A DNA stretch of 64,000 bases from the NCBI RefSeq assembly GCF_000526415.1, contig NZ_JAGA01000003.1, forward strand, positions 620,001-684,000. The letters are read 5' to 3'. Positions 53,590-62,993 of this stretch are shown here, one piece after another (position 1 is the first letter of the stretch; the number at the start of each line of letters is the position of its first letter). A program made the position numbers and the translations under genes. Origin of the DNA: Kallotenue papyrolyticum (lineage in GTDB: Bacteria; Chloroflexota; Chloroflexia; Chloroflexales; Kallotenuaceae). The notes beneath the pieces were generated by a model. It ran no database searches, had not been told where the DNA came from, and saw only the letters and a program-made list of their open reading frames with translations.

Positions 53590-54692
53590 GTGGCTCCCCC
53601 ACACCCAAGCGGGCATTTTGGCGTGCGCCAGTCAGGCTGGCGCGAGCGCATCGCGCTCGCCATTCGAGCGTAAATGGCGCCCTGCCGGGCGCCGCGGGAG
53701 CACGGCGCCCGCACTCCAAAGCGGGCATTTTGGCGTGTGCCAGCCTGGCTGGCGCGCCACGCACCGCGTGGCAGCCTGCCGCTGCCCTGCCTCCGTCATC
53801 GGCAGTCGGTCGGCTGGCGCCCTACCGGGCGCCGCGGGAGCATGGCTCCCCTACACCCAAGCGGGCATTTTGGCGTGCGCCAGCCTGGCTGGCGCGCCAC
53901 GCACCGCGTGGCAGCCTGCCGCTGCCCTGCCTCCGTCATCGGCAGTCGGTCGGCTGGCGCCCTGCCGGGCGCCGCGGGAGCATGGCTCCCCCACACCCAA
54001 GCGGGCATTTTGGCGTGCGCCAGTCAGGCTGGCGCGAGCGCATCGCGCTCGCCATTCGAGCGTAAATGGCGCCCTGCCGGGCGCCGCGGGAGCACGGCTC
54101 CCGCACTCCAAAGCGGGCATTTTGGCGTGTGCCAGCCTGGCTGGCGCGCCACGCGCGAGCGGGGCAGTTGCGTCGGGGAGCGCAGGCACAAGCCAGGAGC
54201 GAGTCTTCCATACTGTGCGCCCTGGCGCCCTACCGGGCGCCGCGGGAGCACGGCGCCCGCACGCCAGAGTGTTTTTGGAGTGCGCCAGCCTGGCTGGCGC
54301 GCCACGCGCGAGCGGGGCAGTTGCGTCGGGGAGCGCAGGCACAAGCCAGGAGCGAGTCTTCTATACTGTGCGCCCTGGCGCCCTGCCGGGCGCCGCGGGA
54401 GCACGGCTCCCGCACTCCAAAGCGGGCATTTTGGCGTGTGCCAGCCTGGCTGGCGCGCCACGCGCGAGCGGGGCAGCCTGCCGCTGCCCTGCCTCCGTCA
54501 TCGGCAGTCGGTCGGCTGGCGCCCTGCCGGGCGCCGCGGGAGCATGGCGCCCGCACTCCAGAGTGTTTTTGGCGTGCGCCAGCCTGGCTGGCGCGCCACG
54601 CACCGCGTGGCAGCCTGCCGCTGCCCTGCCTCCGTCATCGGCAGTCGGTCGGCTGGCGCCCTGCCGGGCGCCGCGGGAGCATGGCGCCCGCA
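53590..54692. repeat. 1.1-kb mosaic array of palindromic modules
   Basis: Eight copies of a core beginning TGGCGCCCTRCCGGGCGCC lie at about 53675, 53815, 53955, 54067, 54223, 54376, 54517 and 54654, preceded by a partial copy. Each core joins the palindromes GGCGCCC-TRCC-GGGCGCC and GCGGGAGC-AYG-GCTCCCGC (arms imperfect in some copies), then GCGGGCATTTTGGCGTG and GCGCCAGC-CTG-GCTGGCGC. Three kinds of spacer fill the gaps, giving steps of 112, 137-141 or 153-156 bases, and one copy is a hybrid of two spacer kinds. Long open frames exist on both strands but none has gene character. Confidence 0.9.
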
Positions 54693-54724
54693 CCCACCGA
54701 ACAGCGTTCCGGCGGCAAGCCGCG

Positions 54725-56041
54725 TCATACGACGCGCAACACGGCGATGGTGACGTCATCGGGCGGCTCAATGCGCCCGGCAAACTTGCGCAACCGCCGC
54801 ACCAGATACTCAACCATCGCCCGCGCGCTGTGGCCGGGTCCGCTGACCAGCGCCTGTTCAAGCCGCCCGAAGCTGAATAGATCGCCGCGGGCATTACGCG
54901 TCTCGACCACGCCGTCGCTCACCAGCACCACCATATCACCCGGTTGGAGCCAGCGCTGCGCCACCAGGTAGCCCTCGCGCGGGCTGAGGCCCTGGCCCAG
55001 TGGAAAGCCCCAGACCTCAGGCCATTCCACCGTGCCGTTTGAACGCCGTAGATACGGGGCAATACCACCCGCGTTGATGATCGTCAGCTGCTGGCCATCG
55101 ATCTCGATGTAGGACAGAGCGCAGTTCTGGTCACGCGGACCGGTGTAGGGCAGCAGTTGATGATCCAGACGGACCAACCGCAGTGCCGCCTGGCCGCGCC
55201 GCGCAAAGCTCGCGTTGAGCAGCGAGAGGCTGGTTGCCATTAACAGCGCCGCCGACGCGCCTTTGCCGGAGACATCGCCTACCACCAGCGCGACATGGCC
55301 CTCGTCCCAGGCGTAGTAGCTGTAGAAATCGCCGCCCACCTCGCGCGCGGCGCGGCTGTAACAGTGGACATCGAAGCGCGTCCATCCGGGTGAGACGGGC
55401 GGCAGCAGGCTCTGCTGGATCTCGCGTGCCAGATCAAGCTCGTTCTGCAGACGCTGCGTCACCGCCGAGAGCTCAAGGTTGGCGTGCTCCAGCGCGAAGC
55501 GGCGTTGCAGGTCGTCCCTCAACAGGCGCTCGCGGCCCCAGACCAGCGCGGTGGTGATGACATAGTTCGCGCTGTAGAACAACGGCGCAATCAATCCTCC
55601 CGGTGGCGCGAAGGCGCGCTGCCAGAGCGCGGCAACAACGTAGAAACCGGCCACCAGCGCCACGGTGATCACCCACTCCCGCAGCCGGACAAAGGCCAGT
55701 TGCGCGCCGTACAGCGCCGTCAGCGAGGCAGCCAGATACATCGGATGATTGCCGCTGTCGAAGACGAGCTGGTGAACCACGATCAGCGCGGTGGCCGCGT
55801 TAAGCACCTGCAGCCAGGCGCTGAAGCGGCGCGCCGAAGGCACCAGCAGCACCAGCAACAGCACCATGGCTGCCACGCCTGCCGAGACCAATCGCAGGCG
55901 CAGCGAGTCGGGCGGTCGATCCGGCAACAGCGCCAAAATGTAATGAAAGGCCGGCTGGAACACGATCGTCAGCACAGCCAGCAGCACCAGCGCGATGGTG
56001 TACTGTCGCTTGATATGTTCCGCCAACGGATCCTGGACCAT
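54725..56041 (-). CDS. Membrane SpoIIE/RsbU-type protein phosphatase
   Basis: 438 residues: about six N-terminal membrane helices (to residue about 165), a coiled segment with ELDLAREIQQSLLPP, and a PP2C-type SpoIIE domain (YSRAAREVGGDFYSYY, LVVGDVSGKGASAALLMA, NAGGIAPYL, LVSDGVVETRNARGDLFSFGRL, PPDDVTIAVLRV). The metal-binding Asp residues are present. Such proteins dephosphorylate anti-sigma antagonists. No anti-sigma gene is adjacent. ATG 56041 is preferred to the longer frame; TATAAT on the minus strand at 56083-56078 may be its -10. Confidence 0.85.
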   Translation of the reverse strand: MVQDPLAEHIKRQYTIALVLLAVLTIVFQPAFHYILALLPDRPPDSLRLRLVSAGVAAMVLLLVLLVPSARRFSAWLQVLNAATALIVVHQLVFDSGNHPMYLAASLTALYGAQLAFVRLREWVITVALVAGFYVVAALWQRAFAPPGGLIAPLFYSANYVITTALVWGRERLLRDDLQRRFALEHANLELSAVTQRLQNELDLAREIQQSLLPPVSPGWTRFDVHCYSRAAREVGGDFYSYYAWDEGHVALVVGDVSGKGASAALLMATSLSLLNASFARRGQAALRLVRLDHQLLPYTGPRDQNCALSYIEIDGQQLTIINAGGIAPYLRRSNGTVEWPEVWGFPLGQGLSPREGYLVAQRWLQPGDMVVLVSDGVVETRNARGDLFSFGRLEQALVSGPGHSARAMVEYLVRRLRKFAGRIEPPDDVTIAVLRVV

Positions 56042-56106
56042 AGGGTATTCCGCGACAAGCCCGCGCCAAGACGGGCTATTATACCGCACCCCATGCCGTC
56101 ACCGCA

Positions 56107-58086
56107 TCAGGCTGGAGGAGTGAGCGCCACAATACGCGGTGCCAGGCAAGAAGCCAGCGCCATGATCGTCAGCATGGGATTGACACCAGAGGAGGCCGGA
56201 AAGACGCTGGCATCGGCGACAAACAGCCCCCGCGCGCCGAAGACCTGCCCGTCGGCGTCCACGACCGCGCTGCGCGGATCGCGACCCATGCGGCAGGTGC
56301 CCATCTGGTGCGCGCTGAAGAGCGTGCTCCAGTTGCGATCCAGCGGCTGGCGCATCAGCCGCGCACAGAAGGCTTCGATGTCGTCACCCCGCCGGAGACG
56401 ATGCTCGCGCGTGTGCAGGGTGAGCACTTCGCGCGCGCCCGCCGCCCAATGCACGCGCACCGCTTCGGCCACGCCGCGCCGCAGCAGCGCATGCGTCGCC
56501 GCATCGAGCCGGTAGTCGATCTGTAGTTGTCCGCGCCGATCCACCCGCACGCGGCCACCCTGCCGGTCGCGCGCCAACACAATGATCGCGCCTTTGTTGC
56601 GCATGCGCTGCATCTCGCGCCGGTGGCTGGCCGCACTAAACCAGGGTGTGCCCAGCGCCATCAGACCCGGATGGGCCGGCACCGTTTCCAAGCGGAAGCC
56701 GTAGAGCCCATCCAACCACGCCCAGTGATCGGCCATGATCGACATCGGTGGTCCCTGCCAGGGAGCGACCGATGCGGCATACAGCCCGGCTACGGCACTG
56801 GTGGGATGAAGGTACAGGTGCCGACCGAGCTGCGGCAGCGTCACTCCCGATCGGAGCAACAGCGCCGGCGAGTGGAGCGCGCCTGCGGCCACCACCACGC
56901 TCGGCGCGCGCACCGTCACGCGTGAGCGCTGGCCGCTCTGTGGATCATGGGCCATGGCAAGCACGCCCGTCACGCGCCCGCGCTCCAGCAGCACCCGCTC
57001 GGCGCGGCAATGCACCACGATCGTCGCGCCATGACGTTGGGCATCAACCAGGTAGGTGCGCGCTGTGGACTGCTTGCCGCCATGCCGGCAGCCAAAGACA
57101 CAGAAACCGCACTGCTGCGGATCACAGGCATGAGCATTGCGCGGGATCGGCTGCCAGCGGTAGCCCAGCGCGCTGCATCCGTCACGCAGATAGGCGTTGT
57201 TGGCATTGACCAGCGACTCAGCCGTGCTGACGCATAGCCGCGCTTCAACCGCGGCATACGCCGCCGTAAACGACTCATCCGTAAAAACATCACAGCCGGA
57301 GCGCGCCGCCCATTCATCGCGGATCGCGTCGGGCAGGCGCAGCGCCGCCTGCCAGTTGACCGTCGTGCCGCCGCCCAGCGTCGCGCCGGCCAGCAGCGCG
57401 ATGCTCAGATCACGCGTCGCGGTCATGCCGCCGTCCAGGTAGAGGCGCTGCATGCCGATCAGCTCGCGCTGGCGAAAGTCGGGCGCCTGATCGCCGCCGC
57501 CCGCCTCCAGTACCACTACGCGCCGCCCGCGCGCCGCCAGCTCCGCCGCCACAACACTGCCGCCCGCGCCCGAACCAATGACGCAGACATCAGCTTCGAG
57601 CGTGGCAGGGCGCGCGATGACCATCGGCTGCAGCAGCGCCGGCGCAGCGGGTGGATCGATCGGCTGGTAGTCCAGCGCCGGCCAAGCCGGATTCTGGCCG
57701 TGCTCGTCCAGCAGACTGTAGAACAGAAACAGGGTCAGCCGCTTGAGTGCCTGAAAAGCGGCGCGTAGCTGCGGCACAGGATGCGCCGCCATGCGCTGCA
57801 ACAGCTGTTCGCGCTCCGTCGACGGCAGGGCGCTGATCGGTTGCGCGCGGCCGACCAACAATGCGGGCAGCCACGGCTGCTGCAAGGCGCGCAGCAGCGC
57901 GCGCAGGGCCAGCTGCTGGCGAGGATCGACCTGGGCCAGCGCCGTCTGCAGCGCCGTGGGTAGCCCCAGCGCCGCGGCATCCAGCGCAAACAAGGCCGGA
58001 TGATCGTCCGCAGCCGGCGTCAGCGCCGGTGCGAACGTCTGGCAGATGGCCGCCAGCGCGGCCTGCTCAGCGGACGTCCAGCTCAT
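56107..58086 (-). CDS. GMC-family oxidoreductase (long-chain alcohol oxidase-like)
   Basis: 659 residues from ATG 58086 (AGGAT upstream). An N-terminal helical domain (about 1-150) precedes the FAD-binding site VCVIGSGAGGSVVAAELAARG, the GMC motif GGGTTVNW, a Cys cluster CDPQQCGFCVFGC typical of the FAO branch, GALHSPALLLRSG, and the C-terminal HQMGTCRMG with SGVNPMLTIMALA. It probably oxidises a primary alcohol or sterol-like substrate using FAD. The phosphatase gene follows on the same strand. Confidence 0.85.
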   Translation of the reverse strand: MSWTSAEQAALAAICQTFAPALTPAADDHPALFALDAAALGLPTALQTALAQVDPRQQLALRALLRALQQPWLPALLVGRAQPISALPSTEREQLLQRMAAHPVPQLRAAFQALKRLTLFLFYSLLDEHGQNPAWPALDYQPIDPPAAPALLQPMVIARPATLEADVCVIGSGAGGSVVAAELAARGRRVVVLEAGGGDQAPDFRQRELIGMQRLYLDGGMTATRDLSIALLAGATLGGGTTVNWQAALRLPDAIRDEWAARSGCDVFTDESFTAAYAAVEARLCVSTAESLVNANNAYLRDGCSALGYRWQPIPRNAHACDPQQCGFCVFGCRHGGKQSTARTYLVDAQRHGATIVVHCRAERVLLERGRVTGVLAMAHDPQSGQRSRVTVRAPSVVVAAGALHSPALLLRSGVTLPQLGRHLYLHPTSAVAGLYAASVAPWQGPPMSIMADHWAWLDGLYGFRLETVPAHPGLMALGTPWFSAASHRREMQRMRNKGAIIVLARDRQGGRVRVDRRGQLQIDYRLDAATHALLRRGVAEAVRVHWAAGAREVLTLHTREHRLRRGDDIEAFCARLMRQPLDRNWSTLFSAHQMGTCRMGRDPRSAVVDADGQVFGARGLFVADASVFPASSGVNPMLTIMALASCLAPRIVALTPPA

Positions 58087-58270
58087 CTGCGATCCTGTGG
58101 CTTGCGTCACACCGGCGCTATGGTACGCCCAACCAGCCTGCCTGCGCAAGCCCTACCCGCTCGACGCTCCGGCCCACCGGCCGCTGCGTTTGACGCGCAG
58201 CCATGCCAGGGTGCACAATAGTGCCACTGACGGGCGCGGATAGCGAGCGCCGCGCCGGCGCGAGGATCGC

Positions 58271-58927
58271 ATGCAAACCATCAGAGTCGTACTGGTTGAC
58301 GACCATAACGTGGTGCGGCAGGGCTTGAAGCTGTTTCTGGCCACCCAGCCTGATATCCAGGTTGTGGGCGAGGCCGACAACGGCCAGGCGGCGCTGGCGC
58401 TGGTCGAACAGCAACAACCAGATGTGGTGCTGATGGATCTGGTCATGCCGCAGCTCGACGGCGTTGCCACCACCCAGCAGATCAAACGCCGCTATCCCGA
58501 GGTCGAGGTCATCGCCCTGACCTCCTTTGTCGAGGATCAGCAGGTCGCGGCGGTGATCAAAGCCGGTGCGATCGGCTACCTGCTCAAAGACGTGCAGCCG
58601 GCGGAGCTGGCCATGGCGATCCGCGCCGCACAGCGTGGCGAGGTGCATCTGCACCCCGAAGCCGCGCGCCGGCTGATGCAGGCCGTCGCGCCGCGTGAAC
58701 AGCCCGGCCTGGTCGAGCCCCTCACCGAGCGCGAGATCGAGGTGCTGCGTGCGTTGGCACGCGGCGAAAGCAACCGCCAGATCGCCGACCGCCTGATCGT
58801 CAGCGAAAAGACGGTCAAAGCTCACGTCTCCAACATCCTGGGCAAGCTCGGCCTCCAGAGCCGCACCCAGGCGGTACTCTACGCCCTGCGCCACGGCATT
58901 GTTTCGCTGGATGACATCCCGCTGTGA
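58271..58927 (+). CDS. NarL/FixJ-type response regulator
   Basis: 218 residues. The receiver has Asp10-Asp11, phospho-acceptor Asp56 in VVLMDLVMP, and the conserved Lys in LLKDVQPAEL. A LuxR-type helix-turn-helix follows (LTEREIEVLRALARGESNRQIADRLIVSEKTVKAHVSNILGKL, about 155-197). No sensor kinase is adjacent, so it is an orphan regulator here. It is divergent from the GMC oxidoreductase gene, 184 bases away, which makes that gene a possible target. Confidence 0.92.
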   Translation: MQTIRVVLVDDHNVVRQGLKLFLATQPDIQVVGEADNGQAALALVEQQQPDVVLMDLVMPQLDGVATTQQIKRRYPEVEVIALTSFVEDQQVAAVIKAGAIGYLLKDVQPAELAMAIRAAQRGEVHLHPEAARRLMQAVAPREQPGLVEPLTEREIEVLRALARGESNRQIADRLIVSEKTVKAHVSNILGKLGLQSRTQAVLYALRHGIVSLDDIPL

Positions 58928-59313
58928 CCCTCTACCGTTCTACAAGCAGCACCGTACGAGCGACTGTCGTAATTTTTGTCCCGCGCCGGCTGTACCAGAT
59001 GGTCGGCCTGTGATAGGACTACTATGCCTTTACACTCCCTGCGGCATGGCGGATACTTGCCCTCGTCACGACGAATGATTATGTCATGCATCGTCTCCGG
59101 CTAAGGAGCGGAGTACGATCTTTCTGTCAGCGGTCGCTACCGATCGATCCAGAGATGCCGACGAATGTGATAGCGCGGTGCAGCAGCAAGCGACACGCCA
59201 AAGGAGACTGGCGTGTTAAGGCGTCGCAGCTTACCAGGTTCATCCCTGTGCAGCACATTGCTGTCTCAATCGCCGGCCATCAGCAGGCACCCATCCTGAC
59301 GGAATGAACACAT
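58928..59313 (+). other. Leader/intergenic region with a Shine-Dalgarno-bearing hairpin
   Basis: 386 bases without a long gene and less G+C-rich than the flanks. A perfect 8-bp hairpin ACACGCCA/TGGCGTGT (59193-59216) exposes AAGGAGAC in its loop. A short T-rich stretch (AATTTTTG, about 58971) follows a weak stem after the regulator gene. No clear promoter was identified. Confidence 0.5.
59213..59299 (+). CDS. Possible 28-codon leader ORF before the GGDEF-EAL gene
   Basis: GTG 59213 lies six bases after the AAGGAG in the hairpin loop, and the frame runs 28 codons to TGA 59297-59299, 14 bases before the next ATG. The peptide is basic and Ser-rich with no family. The ribosome site is better than that of the downstream gene, so translation here could control it. 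Could also be chance. Confidence 0.25.
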   Translation: MLRRRSLPGSSLCSTLLSQSPAISRHPS

Positions 59314-62300
59314 ATGCCCCGCACTACTCCTAATATTTTTCATGATCCGGAACGGCTGGCCGTGCTCGAAGAGCTCGACCTGCTCAACGACGCACCCGAT
59401 GACGAGTGTGAGCGCCTGGTCAGGCTCGCCGCGGCCTGTGTTGCCGCGGCGGCAGTCCAGCTTACCGTCGCGGGCGCAGAGCACCTGTTTATTAAAGGAT
59501 GCACGACCGGCCTGGTCGGCGAGCGCGAGCTGCGCGTCACGCCGCTGTTCTCCTCGTTCTGCCAGCACACCGTGGCGCAGCGCCGCCCATTGATTATCGA
59601 GGATGCGCGCCGCCATCCACTGGTCGCCGACCATCCTGCGATCGAGGAGCTGGGCATCCTGGCCTACCTGGGCGTGCCACTGATCACCGACGACGGGCAT
59701 GTGCTGGGGAGTCTGTGTGCCCTTGATACCCAGCCGCGGGTCTGGACAACGAACGAGCTGGAGGCGCTCAAGCAAGTGGCCACTGCAGCGATCAATGCGC
59801 TGCAACTGCGGCGCGACCTTCGTCGTCGCGAACGCGTAGAGCGCCAGTTGCGCACGCAGACGCACATTCTGCAGCGCCTGGCCAACGGCGCGACGCTGAC
59901 CTGTGTGCTGAACGAGCTAGTCCAGCTGATCGAGGAGCAGGCGCCAGGGATGATCGGCTCGGTGCTGCTGCTGGATGAGACGCACCGTCTACGGCTCGGC
60001 GCCGCGCCCAACCTGCCCGCCGAGTACAACCAGGTGATCGACGGACTAGAGATCGGACCAGAGGTGGGCTGTTGCGGCAGTGCTGCCTACCACGGCTGCG
60101 TCATCGTCACCCCCGATATCGCTCAGGATGCTCGGTGGCAGTCACTCCGCGAGCAGGCGCTTGCCCAAGGGCTGCGCGCCTGCTGGTCGGCGCCGATCAT
60201 GGGTCAGCAGGGCGTGCTGGGTACGTTTGCGCTCTACTACCGCACACCGCGCCAACCGACAGCGCACGAGCTGGAGCTTGTCACTACCGCGGCGGCGATC
60301 GCCGGCTTTGCTATTGAACACACGCGTGCCAGCAGCGCCATGCGCGAAAGCGAGGCGCGCTTCCGCACGCTGGTGCAGCACTCCTCCGACATTATTACGC
60401 TACTAAATCATGACGGAAGTATTCGCTACCAAAGCCCATCGATCACCAACGTGCTGGGCTACCAGCCCGAAGAGTTGATCAACATCAACACCTTCGAGCT
60501 GATCCATCCCGATGATCAGCAGCGGGTGGAGCAACTGTTCGGTCGCATCATGCAGACGCCACTGGCGTTCGAACGGGTGGAATACCGCTTCCGGCACCGC
60601 GATGGAAGCTGGCGCTGGCTGGAGTCGATCGGCACCAACCATCTCGCAACCGCCTCGATTCGCGCGATCGTGATCAACTCGCGCGACATCACCGAGCGCA
60701 AGCAGATCGAGGCCGAGCTGCGCGAGAGCGAAGAGCGCTACCGCACCATCGTCACCACCGCCCATGAAGGTATCTGCCTGATCGACGGTGACAACCGCAT
60801 CAGCTATGCTAACCAGCGGCTGGCCGAGATGCTGGGCTACCGCGTAGAGGAGCTGGTCGGACAACAGGTGCTGATGATCGTCGATCCTGCTGCGCACGAG
60901 CAGGTACGCCAAGCAGTGGCGCGTCGGTGGCAGGGCATCGCCGAAACGTACGATTTGCGCTTCGTGCGCCGCGATGGAACAAAGATCTGGGGGCGCGTCT
61001 CGGCCACGCCTCTGCGTGACGACAGCGGACAGGTCACCGGCGTGCTGGGGATGATCACCGACATCACGGAGCGCAAGCAGGCTGAGCTGCAGCTTCAGTA
61101 CAGCGCCTGGCATGACTCACTGACTGGCCTGCCCAACCGCGCCTGGTTCATGCAGCACCTGGCGAGCGTGCTGGCGGAGATTCAGCGCAATCCGCAGCGG
61201 CAGTGCGCTGTGCTGTTCCTCGATCTAGATCGCTTCAAGATCATCAACGACAGCCTGGGGCATACGCTCGGCGATCGCTTTCTGGTCGCTGTTGCCAACC
61301 GTCTCCTGCGCTGCCAGCGCCCCGGTAGCGCCCTGGCCCGGCTGGGCGGCGATGAATTTGTCATGCTGTTGGAGCAGATCGAGAACGTGAGCGATGCGAT
61401 CCTGCTGGCCGAATACCTCCAGCACCAGATCGAGGCGCCCATTTTGCTGAACCACTATGAACTTTCGCTCACCCTTAGCATCGGGATTGCCATCGGCAGC
61501 GCCGCCTACCAGCAGCCGGAAGCGCTGTTGCGCGATGCCGATATCGCCCTCAGCCGCGCCAAAGCCCAGGGCAAGGCGCGCTACGCCCTGTTCGATCAGC
61601 AGATGTACGCCCAGGCACTGGCGCGGCTGCAGCTTGAAGGGGAGTTGCGCCGCGCGATCGAGCAGCGCCAGTTCACGTTGGTGTACCAGCCGATCGTTGC
61701 CACCGACAGCGGCGCGATCATCAGCGTCGAGGCGCTGATACGCTGGCAGCATCCTGAACGTGGCCTGATCTCACCCGCTGAGTTCATCCCGATCGCCGAG
61801 GAGACGGGCCTGATCGTACCGCTGGGCGCGTGGGTGATCGAAGCGGCCTGTGCCCAGGCGGCGCGCTGGCTGGCCGCCGGCTGGCCGATCGTCATGACCG
61901 TCAACCTGTCAGCGCGCCAGTTCCGCCAGCCTCAGCTGGCCGAGCAGATCGCGACGATCCTGGAACGAACCGGGCTGCCGCCCCACCTGCTCAAGCTGGA
62001 GCTGACCGAGAGCGCGGTGATGGAAGAGGTTGAGAGCAGCATTGCCACACTGCAGCAGTTGCGCCAGATCGGCGTGGGCTGTTCGATCGATGACTTCGGC
62101 ACCGGCTACTCATCGCTGAGCTACCTCAACCGCCTGCCGATCGACACGCTCAAGATCGACCACAGCTTTGTGCGCAACCTGCACAACAACGCCAATGATG
62201 CCACGATCGCCAGGGCGATCATCGCCCTGGCGCATAGCCTGCACCTGCTGGTGATTGCCGAGGGTGTCGAAACCAGCGAGCAGTTGGCGTTCCTGCGCGC

Positions 62301-62430
62301 GCACGGCTGCCATGCGATGCAGGGCTACCTGTTCAGCCGTCCACTGCCGCCTGAGGAGCTCGAAAGGCTGTTGATAGACACTCCCGGCTGGGAACAGCTG
62401 ATACGCGAGGCCGCACCGGCAACCTGCTAG
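59314..62430 (+). CDS. GAF-GAF-PAS-PAS-GGDEF-EAL cyclic-di-GMP enzyme
   Basis: 1038 residues. Two GAF domains (about 30-165 and 190-335), two PAS domains with PAC ends ITERKQ (about 345-465 and 470-590), GGDEF (motif intact at 678-682) and EAL (E806-A-L808; also NLSARQF, LELTES, SIDDFGTGYSS, LKIDHSFV, IAEGVET). Both catalytic domains look complete, so it could both make and break c-di-GMP. The RxxD inhibitory site before GGDEF is absent. No membrane segment; the sensors are likely cytoplasmic. Its stop overlaps the stop of the convergent gmhB. Confidence 0.92.
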   Translation: MPRTTPNIFHDPERLAVLEELDLLNDAPDDECERLVRLAAACVAAAAVQLTVAGAEHLFIKGCTTGLVGERELRVTPLFSSFCQHTVAQRRPLIIEDARRHPLVADHPAIEELGILAYLGVPLITDDGHVLGSLCALDTQPRVWTTNELEALKQVATAAINALQLRRDLRRRERVERQLRTQTHILQRLANGATLTCVLNELVQLIEEQAPGMIGSVLLLDETHRLRLGAAPNLPAEYNQVIDGLEIGPEVGCCGSAAYHGCVIVTPDIAQDARWQSLREQALAQGLRACWSAPIMGQQGVLGTFALYYRTPRQPTAHELELVTTAAAIAGFAIEHTRASSAMRESEARFRTLVQHSSDIITLLNHDGSIRYQSPSITNVLGYQPEELININTFELIHPDDQQRVEQLFGRIMQTPLAFERVEYRFRHRDGSWRWLESIGTNHLATASIRAIVINSRDITERKQIEAELRESEERYRTIVTTAHEGICLIDGDNRISYANQRLAEMLGYRVEELVGQQVLMIVDPAAHEQVRQAVARRWQGIAETYDLRFVRRDGTKIWGRVSATPLRDDSGQVTGVLGMITDITERKQAELQLQYSAWHDSLTGLPNRAWFMQHLASVLAEIQRNPQRQCAVLFLDLDRFKIINDSLGHTLGDRFLVAVANRLLRCQRPGSALARLGGDEFVMLLEQIENVSDAILLAEYLQHQIEAPILLNHYELSLTLSIGIAIGSAAYQQPEALLRDADIALSRAKAQGKARYALFDQQMYAQALARLQLEGELRRAIEQRQFTLVYQPIVATDSGAIISVEALIRWQHPERGLISPAEFIPIAEETGLIVPLGAWVIEAACAQAARWLAAGWPIVMTVNLSARQFRQPQLAEQIATILERTGLPPHLLKLELTESAVMEEVESSIATLQQLRQIGVGCSIDDFGTGYSSLSYLNRLPIDTLKIDHSFVRNLHNNANDATIARAIIALAHSLHLLVIAEGVETSEQLAFLRAHGCHAMQGYLFSRPLPPEELERLLIDTPGWEQLIREAAPATC

Positions 62431-62993
62431 CGATCTGTATCCGCTGCGCCCCCAAGAATCCAGCGTGCTGCTGCCAAGAGGTCATCCACTACCGTATCGG
62501 GCGGTGGCATGTCGGCCAGCCGCGCCTCGGTGGCGCGTCCATAGCCGGTACGCACCAGCAGCGTTCGACAGCCGGCGGCGTGGCCGGCGACCAGGTCGCT
62601 CCAGCTATCGCCGATCAGCCAGCTCCGCGCCAGGTCGATGGCATGGTCGCGTGCCGCCTGGCGCAGCATACCATCGGCGGGTTTGCGGCAGACGCATGGG
62701 CCGGTAAAGTCAGGATGGTGCGGGCAGAAGTAGAAGGCGTCGATACGCGCGCCGGCGGCAGCCAGCCGCTCGCGCAGATGGGCATGCAGCGCGTGCATGG
62801 CTGCCTCGTCGTAGAAGCCGCGCGCGATGCCGGCCTGGTTGGTGACCACAACCACCAGCCAGCCGGCGCGGTTGAAGCGGCGGATCGCTTCGGCAGCGCC
62901 CGGAATCAGTACCAGATCCTCGCAACGGTGCAGGTAGTTGACCTCGACGTTGATCGTGCCGTCGCGATCCAGAAAGACGGCGCGCCCGGTCAT
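62427..62993 (-). CDS. gmhB: D-glycero-D-manno-heptose 1,7-bisphosphate phosphatase-type HAD
   Basis: 188 residues from ATG 62993. The HAD motif is FLDRDGTIN (Asp9, Asp11), then VVTNQAGIARG, the zinc-binding loop CPHHPDFTGPCVCRKP, and GDSWSDLVAG. It removes the C7 phosphate in activated-heptose synthesis; histidinol-phosphatase is a less likely reading. Its start overlaps the gmhA stop as ATGA (62990-62993), so the two enzymes of the pathway are coupled. Confidence 0.88.
   Translation of the reverse strand: MTGRAVFLDRDGTINVEVNYLHRCEDLVLIPGAAEAIRRFNRAGWLVVVVTNQAGIARGFYDEAAMHALHAHLRERLAAAGARIDAFYFCPHHPDFTGPCVCRKPADGMLRQAARDHAIDLARSWLIGDSWSDLVAGHAAGCRTLLVRTGYGRATEARLADMPPPDTVVDDLLAAARWILGGAADTDR

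Noticed and set aside
53405-54880. Long plus-strand open frames (491, 359 and 301 codons) across the second repeat array
   Set aside because: They are open because the palindromic modules contain no stops in any frame; both strands and several frames read through, no ribosome site or family character is present, and the repeats set the translation.
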